Source: a virus. From it: a stretch of 64,000 nt of DNA. How positions within the stretch are numbered: the first letter of the stretch is position 1; each line of letters opens with the position of its first letter. The notes beneath the pieces were generated by a model, which was given only the letters and a program-made list of their open reading frames with translations, did no database searches and was not told the origin of the DNA. The position numbers and the translations under genes were made by a program. This document shows, piece after piece, positions 55,875-64,000 of the stretch. The stretch lies in IMG/VR virus record IMGVR_UViG_3300011116_000655, positions 1 through 64,000 of that record; one strand, 5' to 3'.

Positions 55875-56216
55875 TTATCCTATCATTCCCAATAAATCAC
55901 CAAGAGGTTGTGGGATTTGTAAAACATCTCCAACAGCCAAAGAAGCCTCAATTGGCTTTTTGTTGTACCATGCAATTATCCACCAATACTTTGGATCACC
56001 ATAATAAGTAGATGATAACTTCCAATACTTATCACCAGCCTTCCAAATATGATTGGTAAAACTTAACATTTGTATTTGTTCAACTGTTGGATAAATCAAA
56101 TTAGCAGTTGAATAATGATCAATAAATTTTCTTCCTCTTGATTCAATAACTTGTTTTAATGAAGTATTGTCTGTGGAGGTGCTTTTTAAAACGTTTCCAG
56201 AGTATCTTGTAGCCAT
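55875..56216 (-). CDS. LysM-like baseplate protein
   Basis: 113 aa. N-H-I-W-K-A-G-D-K-Y-W-K-L-S, Y-Y-G-D-P-K-Y-W-W-I-I-A-W-Y-N and V-G-D-V-L-Q-I-P form a LysM-like unit as in baseplate wedge gp53-type and other tail proteins. Overlaps the 56216 gene by one base. Confidence 0.75.
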   Translation of the reverse strand: MATRYSGNVLKSTSTDNTSLKQVIESRGRKFIDHYSTANLIYPTVEQIQMLSFTNHIWKAGDKYWKLSSTYYGDPKYWWIIAWYNKKPIEASLAVGDVLQIPQPLGDLLGMIG

Positions 56217-57010
56217 TATTTACCTCCTATAACCTTTGCAGCAGCAGCATCTTCTGGATTAGATGTGCCTTGGCTATTAGCATTTGTGTCTGGTGTTGCT
56301 GTTTCTGCTCCATCAGCGGCTGCATGAAATCCATCGTGACCACCAGCGGGACCATTAGTTGTACTAAAGTTGTAAAAATAACGTTTATTTAAAGTTCCTG
56401 TTACTATCACTCTACCGTCTGTATCAGTTACAAGATTTTCATTTAATACTGTAATACCTATTGTTATGTCAAAAGCTTTAGGATAAATACCTTGTGTAAG
56501 ATTACCTATTTTATTGTTTGAAGCTCCATCAGTTTTGTAAAATACAGCATTCTTTTCCATAACTGGATCTGCTTTTATTGTTGTAATGTAACATAATACA
56601 CCAGAATCATTTGTATTTTCTCCAGCTTGTATTAGATCGTGTTTTATTCTAAATAATGGTGGGGAGGTCATAACTTGACTTGAATTGTATCTTGGATAAC
56701 AAACTCTTTTTAAATGGTCTACACAATGTAATAAATCATCGTATGGAAGATAAGCAGTTCCATCTTTTAAATCTTCTTTTGCTCTTGCTTTAAAATTAAT
56801 GTTCATTGTTCTACCCATTCTTTTAAAACGAGCAATAGGGTCCATTCTACCAATAACAGATTCTTGATTCCATTCTGGTGTTAAACTTTCTGTAATTCTT
56901 AAATCGTAAGGAAGGAACTGAATTTCAGAATCATAGGTAATACTAAATACTTTTAGTAAACCTACTTTTACACCTTCAAAAATTCCAAAACCAGGATAAA
57001 TGTCAGCCAT
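56216..57010 (-). CDS. Tail/baseplate protein, 264 aa
   Basis: P-G-F-G-I-F-E-G at the start; I-T-E-S-L-T-P-E-W-N and R-T-M-N-I-N-F-K-A-R fit proteins at the tube end of contractile tails. C-terminus is low-complexity (Ala/Asn). Between LysM-like and tape-measure genes, so baseplate or tube-initiator role is likely. Confidence 0.6.
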   Translation of the reverse strand: MADIYPGFGIFEGVKVGLLKVFSITYDSEIQFLPYDLRITESLTPEWNQESVIGRMDPIARFKRMGRTMNINFKARAKEDLKDGTAYLPYDDLLHCVDHLKRVCYPRYNSSQVMTSPPLFRIKHDLIQAGENTNDSGVLCYITTIKADPVMEKNAVFYKTDGASNNKIGNLTQGIYPKAFDITIGITVLNENLVTDTDGRVIVTGTLNKRYFYNFSTTNGPAGGHDGFHAAADGAETATPDTNANSQGTSNPEDAAAAKVIGGK

Positions 57011-57022
57011 TATTATTCTCCA

Positions 57023-59191
57023 TTATTTTAATGGTACTCCAAGTGCTTGTGGTGATAAATTAGAACCACCATTCATAACTTTATTAACAATACCTTTTAT
57101 TGGTTCGTTACCTAAATAAACTTTAACTTCTGGTGCAGGTTGGTTAATCATAGGTGATACGGTAACATTAGGTTGTTGTGGTGACATAATGCTAACAAGT
57201 TGATTTGCTTTTTCTGTATTTAGATTATTAATTGAATCAACAGATTGTTTAGTTGCATCAGTTATTTTACTTGTTACTTCCATACTTGTATTTAGTTTAT
57301 CAAGTTGAGGAGTTGTTACAGAAATACTATCTGGTAATGCTTCAAAGCTTGATGCAATACCTTTTACAGATCCTTCAAACTTATTCATGTTTCCTAGTGT
57401 TCTATTCATTTGACCATCTAAACCACTTAGAGAAGAAGTCATACCACCAAATACGCTAGGCATCTCATTTAAAACATCAAACAAAATTGGAGAATGTGGT
57501 TTTAAAATTATGTCATGTAGGTATTCAAACGCTAAACCTAGTGCATAAATTGCTGCTCCTAACCACCCTACAGGAGTAAAAATTAAACCAATAGCAAGAC
57601 CTATTTTAAGTAAAAATCCACCTATAGGATTATCAACCAACATTGTAAACATTGAAATCAATCCACTAACAGCATCAACAACTGGACCCATAACAATAGC
57701 TAAATTTGCCATTAGTAATTGTATTTTTTCTTGAATTGGTATTGATCTTTGAATTGCATCATTTAATAATTGTTGTTGATTTGCTCTTTCTGCGTCTGCC
57801 GCTGCTGCTCTTTCTGCTTCGGCATTTGTCATTGATAAAATACGACTTGCTTCTTCAACAGATTTGAAATTACCAGCATCTGCTATTAATTTCTTTTCAT
57901 AAAAAGACATTTGATTAAAAGCTAAACCTGCATCGTTTAATCTTGTTCTTAGTAAATCAATTGCTCTTGATGGGTCTTCTGCTGATGCTTCAAGAAGTTC
58001 CATAGCATTAACAAAACCACCACCAAGAGCAGCATTAAGCTTACCAGCAGCAGTAGCAGCACCTTCAAATGTTTGAAACTTTTCTGTTATTCTAAGAAGA
58101 TCATTAAGAGCAACACCAGTTCCTTTTGCTTGAATTTCAAGATTTTTAAATACATCAAGCATTTTGTCGCCATAACCACCCAATCTTTCAGAAGCAGCAG
58201 CAAAATCAGATGCAACTTGTGTTGGTGATCTTCCTATAGCCAAAGCAAATCCAGCAAGTTTCTCAGAAGTCTTTGCAGCTTGAGATTCTGTCATTCCCAT
58301 TATTTGAGTTAAACTAGCAATTTGTTTAGCACTTTGTTGAGATGAAATACCAAGCTTTTCTAATTTTGCAGTAGATACAACTAATTCTTCTTGAACTTTT
58401 TGATTAAGGTTTGAGAACGTATTTAGTTCTGTATACAAACCTTCAATTGCTTTACCAGCTTGTGCAAACGAAATACCATAAGCAGTTGCGCCTCTTGCTG
58501 TGTTGTTTAAAACAGATTGTAATTGTGCATTTGCTCCTGCTACTTTTGATAATGACGCAGCAGCTTGATCGTATTGTTTAAATGCCTCCATAGTTTGTTT
58601 TACAACTTCTTGTGCAAGTGTAATACCAATCATACTAAACGTGCCTTTAACACCACCACCAAACTTATCTATACTTTCACCAACTTGTCCAAATACTTGT
58701 TTTGGATTTTTGAACATTTGATAAACTAAATCGCTTTTTTTACTTTCATCAAATCCAAGAAGATTACCTAATTTATTACCAGCACCTTTTGCTCTACCAA
58801 AATCTTTTTCTGTTTCCACTATTTCATCTAGATCACCAGAAAGTTTCTTTAAATTTTCTAAATCATTCTCACTTATAGATCCATTATCTTTTTTTAGTTT
58901 GTTTATTCTTTGTAATTCATCAGCAATTTTTTTATTTATTTCTGCTTTTTTTAATTCATTCTCTATTTCAAGTTGTGCAAGAGATTCTGAATCATTATAA
59001 ATTGATTTAATAAACTGTTGTTGTAATTTTAATTTTTCAATTTCTTTATCTAGGTATTCTACTCTTGAAGCACTACCAATTATGTCAACCGACGAAACAG
59101 GCGTAGCAGTAGTACCACCAGATGTTTGTTGTACCTTTTGTGAAATTGCTGCTACTAAACTTTCAATAATAAGATTTATGTCGTCTGCCAT
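57023..59191 (-). CDS. Tail tape-measure-like protein
   Basis: 722 aa. Residues 1-150 coiled coil; 155-440 helical, Ala-rich (S-L-S-K-V-A-G-A-N-A-Q); a hydrophobic cluster near 505-570 (I-G-G-F-L-L-K-I-G-L-A-I-G-L-I-F) as in tape measure proteins; short linker at the end. Sets tail length and may help DNA passage. Confidence 0.75.
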   Translation of the reverse strand: MADDINLIIESLVAAISQKVQQTSGGTTATPVSSVDIIGSASRVEYLDKEIEKLKLQQQFIKSIYNDSESLAQLEIENELKKAEINKKIADELQRINKLKKDNGSISENDLENLKKLSGDLDEIVETEKDFGRAKGAGNKLGNLLGFDESKKSDLVYQMFKNPKQVFGQVGESIDKFGGGVKGTFSMIGITLAQEVVKQTMEAFKQYDQAAASLSKVAGANAQLQSVLNNTARGATAYGISFAQAGKAIEGLYTELNTFSNLNQKVQEELVVSTAKLEKLGISSQQSAKQIASLTQIMGMTESQAAKTSEKLAGFALAIGRSPTQVASDFAAASERLGGYGDKMLDVFKNLEIQAKGTGVALNDLLRITEKFQTFEGAATAAGKLNAALGGGFVNAMELLEASAEDPSRAIDLLRTRLNDAGLAFNQMSFYEKKLIADAGNFKSVEEASRILSMTNAEAERAAAADAERANQQQLLNDAIQRSIPIQEKIQLLMANLAIVMGPVVDAVSGLISMFTMLVDNPIGGFLLKIGLAIGLIFTPVGWLGAAIYALGLAFEYLHDIILKPHSPILFDVLNEMPSVFGGMTSSLSGLDGQMNRTLGNMNKFEGSVKGIASSFEALPDSISVTTPQLDKLNTSMEVTSKITDATKQSVDSINNLNTEKANQLVSIMSPQQPNVTVSPMINQPAPEVKVYLGNEPIKGIVNKVMNGGSNLSPQALGVPLK

Positions 59192-59193
59192 TT

Positions 59194-60336
59194 TTAAACC
59201 TCACTATTCTTTATGTTTGCTAAGACTTTCCAACGGTTTATAATTGATTCTGATAAATGGTCAGGTCTTTGCTCCCTTGATTTAGTATGTATTAATCTAA
59301 GTACTTCACTAGCTAAATTTTCTAATTGTCCAATTTTTTGCTTAAGTAAGTTTTTTTGTTTAAATAAATTAAGACTTGGTTTTTTAAATTCTTTTAAATC
59401 TGGTTCTAATTTATTTGTTATTAAAGTTTCAATGTCTGTATTTCCATCAATAATACTCTTGATTATAAGCAGTTTAATTTCTAATCCTAATAAAAATAAA
59501 TACTTACCCTCTGGTGTTTCATTTGATTTAGCTCTTAGTCTTTTATAATTTAATCCTCCAATAAGAGTACCTAGACTAATTGTACCTAAAAGGATAGATA
59601 AACCAGTAATTGGATCTAACACTTCAGACACAAGACCAGCAAGATCATTAGCAAGATCTTGTCTTCTTTGCTGTTTTCTTTGATCCATAAAAATCTTATC
59701 TGATAATTGTTGAATTTTATTTTCAATTTGTTCATAAACAGATTTAAAATTTTGGTTAGATTTTAAAAATTCAACTGTTTTTTCAACAAAATTTATAAGA
59801 TTGTTTTGATCTCTAAAATCAACATAATTTTGTACTTGAGACAATAAATCTACATAGTTAATTTCATCTGATACTTCCTCTACAGGTACTGGCGTTGCAG
59901 CCTCCTCTGTTGGTGCATCTTCTGGACCTAAAGGTACAGTTATTGCAGTTGTAGAAGTTGATTGACCTTTTTTCTTTTGTTCTTCGTTATAAGCTAAAGT
60001 ATTTAAAGTAGAAAAAATTGGTGATGTTTTAGGTATAGGTAAGCCTATACCATTAGGTAACCAGCCACCATTTGCATTTGCTTTGTATTTAACATCCTTT
60101 AATTGAATTTCTGTTCCTATTTCTGGTTTCCAGTTGGAAGGTACAGTACCTTTTGGTTTGGTTTCTTCTGGTTCTTGTTGTGATTGAGAAGATTCAGTAT
60201 CAGTAACAGGAGTTTCTTCTTTAGGTGATTTAGACTTTATTTTAGTTTGTGGGTTATAATAACTTCTAATTGCTTGCGTACCAGCAGCGGCAGTACCAGC
60301 TTTTGTTTTTTGTTCTTTTATTATTATCTTTATCAT
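59194..60336 (-). CDS. Hypothetical structural protein, possibly leaderless
   Basis: 380 aa: basic start (M-I-K-I-I-I-K-E-Q-K-T-K), Pro/Glu/Thr linker (40-160), helical body, hydrophobic segment about 240-262. The ATG lies 5 bases after ACTATTTA with no ribosome site. Precedes the tape-measure gene, so a tail role is likely. Confidence 0.6.
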   Translation of the reverse strand: MIKIIIKEQKTKAGTAAAGTQAIRSYYNPQTKIKSKSPKEETPVTDTESSQSQQEPEETKPKGTVPSNWKPEIGTEIQLKDVKYKANANGGWLPNGIGLPIPKTSPIFSTLNTLAYNEEQKKKGQSTSTTAITVPLGPEDAPTEEAATPVPVEEVSDEINYVDLLSQVQNYVDFRDQNNLINFVEKTVEFLKSNQNFKSVYEQIENKIQQLSDKIFMDQRKQQRRQDLANDLAGLVSEVLDPITGLSILLGTISLGTLIGGLNYKRLRAKSNETPEGKYLFLLGLEIKLLIIKSIIDGNTDIETLITNKLEPDLKEFKKPSLNLFKQKNLLKQKIGQLENLASEVLRLIHTKSREQRPDHLSESIINRWKVLANIKNSEV

Positions 60337-60341
60337 GTTAT

Positions 60342-60348
60342 TAAATAG
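60342..60348 (-). promoter_or_regulatory. ACTATTTA putative late promoter, leaderless
   Basis: AAACTATTTAATAACATG on the minus strand; the ATG of the 380 aa gene follows after 5 bases and there is no Shine-Dalgarno. Directly downstream of a terminator. Confidence 0.6.
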
Positions 60349-60352
60349 TTTA

Positions 60353-60381
60353 TTAAAAAATAAAGGGGCTGTTAACCCCTT
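60353..60381 (-). terminator. Rho-independent terminator
   Basis: AAGGGG, 7-nt loop, CCCCTT, then TATTTTTT on the minus strand, after the 60385-60654 gene. Confidence 0.75.
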
Positions 60382-60384
60382 GTA

Positions 60385-60654
60385 TTATCTTTTCTTTGAA
60401 GCTTTTTCAATTGCTTCTGATTCATCTTTTAATTGTTTTGCAAGTCTTTCAACAAACCACATTCTAAGACCAACTGGTAGATTATAGGCTTCAATAAACG
60501 ACCATCCACCATGATACTTTAAAATAAAGAATTGTTCATAAACAACCTTTTGGTATTCTTCACTTAGGCCAAAAAAAGTCCGATGTAAACGGAACCTCCA
60601 ACCTTGTTTCGTAAGAACAAGCTTTACATTCAAAATCATGAGATAAGTCAACAT
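60385..60654 (-). CDS. Small baseplate-assembly-type protein
   Basis: Up to 89 aa; the start is uncertain because no good start codon follows the stop of the gene above (60560). Y-E-Q-F-F-I-L-K-Y-H-G-G-W-S-F-I-E-A-Y and V-G-L-R-M-W-F-V-E-R-L resemble small proteins next to baseplate-hub genes in T4-like phages. Possible gp51-like assembly factor (inference). Confidence 0.55.
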   Translation of the reverse strand: MLTYLMILNVKLVLTKQGWRFRLHRTFFGLSEEYQKVVYEQFFILKYHGGWSFIEAYNLPVGLRMWFVERLAKQLKDESEAIEKASKKR

Positions 60655-61408
60655 TTGGACTTATTATTTTATAAACTTCTCTTATTGCTCTTGAATCTTT
60701 TGCTGGAAGAAGAGCAGAAGCTTCTGTTATAACTTGTCTATCTTCTTTACCGTTTATTGATTTAATCATAACACTTAGTTGAAGAGTTAAAGAATCTAAT
60801 TCTTTCTTTAATTGTTGTGCTTCTCTTGTTTTTTGTGCTATGAAGTTTTCATCTCTTCCTGTCATTAATTTTAATTCAACTGGAACTTTAAGTATTGGAA
60901 GATTAAACATAAACGTACAGTTTTCTGTTCTTACAATGTTAGACTCATTCAATTCTTCATCGGATACTGGTTCTTTTATGTTAAGAGAATTTAAATCAAA
61001 CTCATACTCTTGTGATTTACCACATGATGGACAGGTTATTTTTGTTTGATAATCTGAACCATAAGCAGACTTTCTTGCTGCCACAATTATTGCATTTTTA
61101 TCACCAACAAGTAATTGTTCTGATCTTATTGATTTATCAAGAATAATGTCTTGCAATACTTTTTCTAATGCAAGACCTTTCTTAAGAAGAGATACGTTTG
61201 TCAAAGTATCTTCATCTTTTGCTGTCATGTATCTTATTTCAATTGTTTGTTTACCGTAAAGTGGGTGTCCTTCTGGATAATACAAACCTTTTGATGGAAG
61301 ATCTATAATTTCTGTTGGTACTACAAAATTTAATGCAGACGTAACAGGACCGTTATCGTCTTGTGGGCTTTTTGTATCCAAACCCAATCTTTCTAGGTTA
61401 TTTCTCAT
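60560..61408 (-). CDS. Baseplate-type protein with zinc finger
   Basis: 282 aa. P-S-K-G-L-Y-Y-P and E-I-R-Y-M-T-A-K-D-E-D-T-L near the start, C-P-S-C-G at about 128 paired with C-K-A-C near the C-terminus. Matches the layout of T4-type baseplate hub proteins (gp26-like). GAG-type ribosome site; follows the tube genes. Confidence 0.7.
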   Translation of the reverse strand: MRNNLERLGLDTKSPQDDNGPVTSALNFVVPTEIIDLPSKGLYYPEGHPLYGKQTIEIRYMTAKDEDTLTNVSLLKKGLALEKVLQDIILDKSIRSEQLLVGDKNAIIVAARKSAYGSDYQTKITCPSCGKSQEYEFDLNSLNIKEPVSDEELNESNIVRTENCTFMFNLPILKVPVELKLMTGRDENFIAQKTREAQQLKKELDSLTLQLSVMIKSINGKEDRQVITEASALLPAKDSRAIREVYKIISPNVDLSHDFECKACSYETRLEVPFTSDFFWPK

Positions 61409-61422
61409 TATTCACTCTATTG

Positions 61423-62013
61423 TTATTCTACGCTATACAATTCACACCATTCTGGTATAAATGTTACACTTAACTCATTTGATTCATCGGAAGAATAATC
61501 GTATGCACCAAATGAAATTTTAGTTATTCTTGGATTTAAAATTTTAAATTTTCTTTCTGATAAAATAGATAAATCTTTTATCTCAGTTGTTACTGGCTTT
61601 TCAACTGCAATCGATTGATAAGAACTAATTATTATTTCATTGCAGAAAATTGGTAAGTCTAACATACCAGTTCTATTTACACCATTAACAGTTGAAGAAG
61701 CCAAATAATCAGTAAACATTTTTTGCCAATTAGGAATTTGATCTTGTTGTTCTGTTACTGTATCTACAAATGTAACATTTATTGGCTCCCAATTAATTTC
61801 ACCTTGTTGAAAATAGTGAACATAATTTGAAGCCAAACCTCTTTCAAAATTAAGATTCATTGAAGGGGCATCAATCTTTTTTACAAATAACTTAATGTTT
61901 TGCTCATTTGCAATACCAGACCAACCACCTTTACCAAATTGATTTGTATTAGAAAACTCTGCAATAAATAAATGTTTTTTAGATAATTCAATTCCACGTT
62001 GGGACCAAAACAT
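61423..62013 (-). CDS. Tail tube-like protein 1
   Basis: 196 aa. Ends with I-S-F-G-A-Y-D-Y-S-S-D-E-S-N-E-L-S-V-T-F, almost the same as tube protein 2. Opens H-L-F-I-A-E-F-S-N-T. Beta-rich gp19-type fold is likely; it may be a tube-terminator or baseplate-proximal version. Confidence 0.75.
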   Translation of the reverse strand: MFWSQRGIELSKKHLFIAEFSNTNQFGKGGWSGIANEQNIKLFVKKIDAPSMNLNFERGLASNYVHYFQQGEINWEPINVTFVDTVTEQQDQIPNWQKMFTDYLASSTVNGVNRTGMLDLPIFCNEIIISSYQSIAVEKPVTTEIKDLSILSERKFKILNPRITKISFGAYDYSSDESNELSVTFIPEWCELYSVE

Positions 62014-62028
62014 TTATTACTCCAATTA

Positions 62029-62646
62029 TTATGGTATTACAGATGAATCAAAACTGGTTTGGGTTATTTGTAGATCTGCCCAATCGTATCTGAATGTAAA
62101 TGAAATCTCATTAATGTCGTCTGATGAATAATCAAGACCACCAAAGTTTACTGATTTTAACCAAGCATTATTAAGAGTCCAAGTTTCAAGAGAATTACCA
62201 TTTGCATCAACTTGAATAATTTGAATTTGATCAAATTGTCTTGTTGCCGTACCTTTTGCCATTGTTCTTAAAGTAGAACCAGTAGCACCACCAGCAAGTG
62301 CAGAACCAGCAGCGGTAGGGGATTGATAACCAGCACGAAGAAGAACGTTATAAATAGAATCTGCTACGTCAGTTGTTGGACCGTTTGGAGTACGTGCATC
62401 ATCATCTCCACCACCAGCAGAACCAGCAGGATCTATTACAGTTGCTGTTACTTCTTTCCAAGTTACTCTACCTGGATAATAAAACTTATGACCAAAGAAA
62501 TCATGTATAGATTCTGTTACGTCAAACGATGGTTTATCGCATTTTTTTGCAATAAAACTTGGTAAATCATCAGATGCTGCTCCAAATCTAATTAAGAACT
62601 TAAACTTTCTTTTTGGTTCTAACGCTGCTTCATTCCAGAATGCCAT
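62029..62646 (-). CDS. Tail tube-like protein 2
   Basis: 205 aa. K-R-K-F-K-F-L-I-R-F-G, P-S-F-D-V-T, Y-Y-P-G-R-V-T-W-K-E-V and F-G-G-L-D-Y-S-S-D-D-I-N-E-I are typical of gp19-like tail tube proteins. Directly after the sheath, the order expected (sheath, tube). Confidence 0.82.
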   Translation of the reverse strand: MAFWNEAALEPKRKFKFLIRFGAASDDLPSFIAKKCDKPSFDVTESIHDFFGHKFYYPGRVTWKEVTATVIDPAGSAGGGDDDARTPNGPTTDVADSIYNVLLRAGYQSPTAAGSALAGGATGSTLRTMAKGTATRQFDQIQIIQVDANGNSLETWTLNNAWLKSVNFGGLDYSSDDINEISFTFRYDWADLQITQTSFDSSVIP

Positions 62647-62672
62647 TTAAATAATCCTCCAACCTTTTTTAA

Positions 62673-62679
62673 TAAATAG
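62673..62679 (-). promoter_or_regulatory. ACTATTTA putative late promoter of tube genes
   Basis: ATAACTATTTATTAAAAAAGG between the sheath stop and the tube gene; a GGAGG site and ATG follow. No -35. Confidence 0.55.
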
Positions 62680-62682
62680 TTA

Positions 62683-64000
62683 TTAATCTATAAATGACGC
62701 ACCAGAATCAGTTATTGTAAAGTCAATTGCAATGAATTCAATTGCTCTTGCTGGTTTCAAGAAGATTTTTGCGTACATTATGTTTCTGTCAACTAAGTCT
62801 GGTGTAGTTGTTGTCTTATCAAGAATTACACGGTAGTCGCTAAGACCCAATCTTGATTTAACTGTAGCAAGGAATGGATTTACTTGACCTGTGAATCTTG
62901 ACCAAGTTACATCTACGTTTTGATCAAACAATAGAGTTGAAGCAATTCTTGAAATTTCTCTCTTAACAAAGATCATCATTCTACGAACATTAATTCTATC
63001 AAGAGCAGATGGTGTAACTTGAAGTGTCTTTTGACCAAAGATTACAATACCTTCTGCTGGAAACTGTGCGATAGGATTGATGTTGGCTTCGTAAAGAGTA
63101 TCACGATCCTTAGAAGAAAGTTTCTCAGTAACACCTATTACTGGAATACCACCACGACCTTCAGTTAAACCACCTCTAGTAAATCCTGCTGGAGCAAACC
63201 AAAGTTCTTGTGTAGCTTGACCATAGGACATAGCACCAAGAGCTACAACAGATGGTGGTACAAATAAAGCTCTATTACTTACAGTATCAGTAACTTGTAC
63301 CCAAGGATAGTATGTTGCGCCGTAGCTGCTATTTAATCCTCTGCCTTTAAGAGCATTAGCAACAGCAGTAGCAGTACCTTGGTATCTACTTTGTCTAGTT
63401 GTTGCAGTACCTTCGGCCTCTGGTTTGTATACGTTTGGAAGGTCAATAATTGCAAGGGCATCTGCTCTAGCTTCGCAAGTAGAGATAAGATGATTTGTAA
63501 GACCTGTGTTTGTTAGACCTGGAACTGTGATTATGTCAGTTACTAATGTTTCTGGGTCTGAACAAGTATCGATTGCACGCTTGTATGTATTGTATACGTA
63601 GCTTGTTGTTTCAGTTGGTGTACCAGTACTTATTAATGAATTTCTTAATGGTTCAGATTCTGTAGCATCGAAGCCATCAAAACCGTTGAAGAGTGGCATT
63701 GTAAATCCATTATAACCTTCATTAAGCACTCCTCTAAATCCACTATTTACGGCTGTCAATGAAGTACCAGCTAGTCTTGATCCAGATACATAAACAGCAC
63801 CTATTGTACCTGCAACTGCGCCAGATACATCATCAAGTGTGAATACAAAAGAATCTTCAAGATAAGATTCACTTGTAAAGCTATAAGTTGAGTATTTGTT
63901 TGCTCTTGTTAAATCATAGTAAGCATTTGTAAATTCATTATTTGCTCCACCATCATCTGTTCTAATACCAAAGTAAACATTTGTTGGATCGCTAAGACCA
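62683..64000 (-). CDS. Tail sheath protein, 5' end cut off
   Basis: At least 439 aa; open to the right edge. C-terminal half includes Y-Y-P-W-V-Q-V, P-P-S-V-V-A-L-G, W-F-A-P-A-G-F-T-R-G, N-P-I-A-Q-F-P and I-V-I-F-G-Q-K-T-L-Q, hallmarks of contractile-tail sheath proteins, and ends A-I-D-F-T-I-T-D-S-G-A-S-F-I-D. A TTG at 63759 is an internal codon, not the start. Defines the phage as a myovirus. Confidence 0.92.
   Translation of the reverse strand, partial: GLSDPTNVYFGIRTDDGGANNEFTNAYYDLTRANKYSTYSFTSESYLEDSFVFTLDDVSGAVAGTIGAVYVSGSRLAGTSLTAVNSGFRGVLNEGYNGFTMPLFNGFDGFDATESEPLRNSLISTGTPTETTSYVYNTYKRAIDTCSDPETLVTDIITVPGLTNTGLTNHLISTCEARADALAIIDLPNVYKPEAEGTATTRQSRYQGTATAVANALKGRGLNSSYGATYYPWVQVTDTVSNRALFVPPSVVALGAMSYGQATQELWFAPAGFTRGGLTEGRGGIPVIGVTEKLSSKDRDTLYEANINPIAQFPAEGIVIFGQKTLQVTPSALDRINVRRMMIFVKREISRIASTLLFDQNVDVTWSRFTGQVNPFLATVKSRLGLSDYRVILDKTTTTPDLVDRNIMYAKIFLKPARAIEFIAIDFTITDSGASFID

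Noticed and set aside
63759-63761. TTG start for the sheath gene
   Set aside because: The same frame stays open without interruption to the right edge of the window, so the TTG is an internal codon.

Overview
The window is part of the genome of a large, AT-rich, tailed bacteriophage with a contractile tail (myovirus). I infer this from a tail sheath gene running off the right edge, two tail-tube-like genes, a tape-measure-like gene, baseplate-like genes, T4-type replication and recombination genes (gp32-like SSB, UvsX/RecA-like recombinase, DnaB-like helicase, 5'-3' exonuclease), nine phage tRNAs and a rich nucleotide-metabolism set. Nearly every gene is on the minus strand and genes are packed with ATGA or TAATG overlaps. 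The one convincing plus-strand gene is an HNH endonuclease inside the tRNA island. The host cannot be read directly. A lipoprotein with a D/T-rich linker points weakly to a Gram-negative, possibly deltaproteobacterial-type, host.

Layout in window coordinates, while transcription runs from high to low. 1-2.0 kb: a tandem array of very small proteins sharing an N-terminal F-x-I/V-G-D motif, with one decayed copy. 2.1-4.1 kb: nine tRNAs (Asn, Tyr, Glu, Thr, Lys, Leu-CAA, Leu-UAA, Ile-UAU, Arg-UCU) with two HNH endonucleases. 4.1-8.3 kb: small early-type genes, thymidine kinase behind an attenuator-like leader, and strong sigma70-like promoters. 8.3-15 kb: a HAD-like protein and two giant paralogues (1012 and 914 aa) of unknown function. 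15-22.7 kb: Hsp20-like, cupin, GroEL-like and ClpP-like proteins. 22.7-27.5 kb: IMPDH/GMPR-like, thioredoxin-like, DUF3310-like, adenylosuccinate synthetase, dUTPase and metallophosphoesterase. 27.5-37.7 kb: lipoprotein, UV-damage endonuclease, DNA polymerase III alpha, nucleotidyltransferase-like protein, ThyX, membrane protein and a GroES-like protein. 37.7-48.1 kb: B12-dependent (class II) ribonucleotide reductase, helicase, exonuclease, deaminase, recombinase, SSB. 48.1-51.8 kb: Nudix, Dps-like protein, a small PolA-like polymerase. 51.8-64 kb: tail and baseplate genes.

The genes form a coherent takeover programme. One set makes deoxynucleotides (NrdJ, ThyX, Tdk, Dut, dCMP-deaminase-like, PurA, IMPDH-like). 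One set replicates and repairs DNA (DnaE, PolA-like, helicase, exonuclease, UvsX-like, SSB, UVDE). One set folds and processes proteins (GroEL, GroES-like, Hsp20, ClpP-like). One set builds the tail.

The most interesting material is regulatory and unexplained. (1) Several intergenic hairpins merge a terminator of the upstream gene with a promoter of the downstream gene; the -10 or -35 lies in the loop and the ribosome-binding site is often the 3' arm. (2) A repeated ACTATTTA motif without a -35 box looks like a late promoter. (3) Several promoters are followed after 5-6 nt by an ATG with no Shine-Dalgarno, suggesting leaderless mRNAs. (4) Two giant paralogues share a conserved P-I-D-V-L-R-M-S-D-F / SCH / YFYCALAEA core, and several proteins carry N-terminal tags resembling capsid-targeting sequences. 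Functions given here come from reading motifs only; no database search was run.
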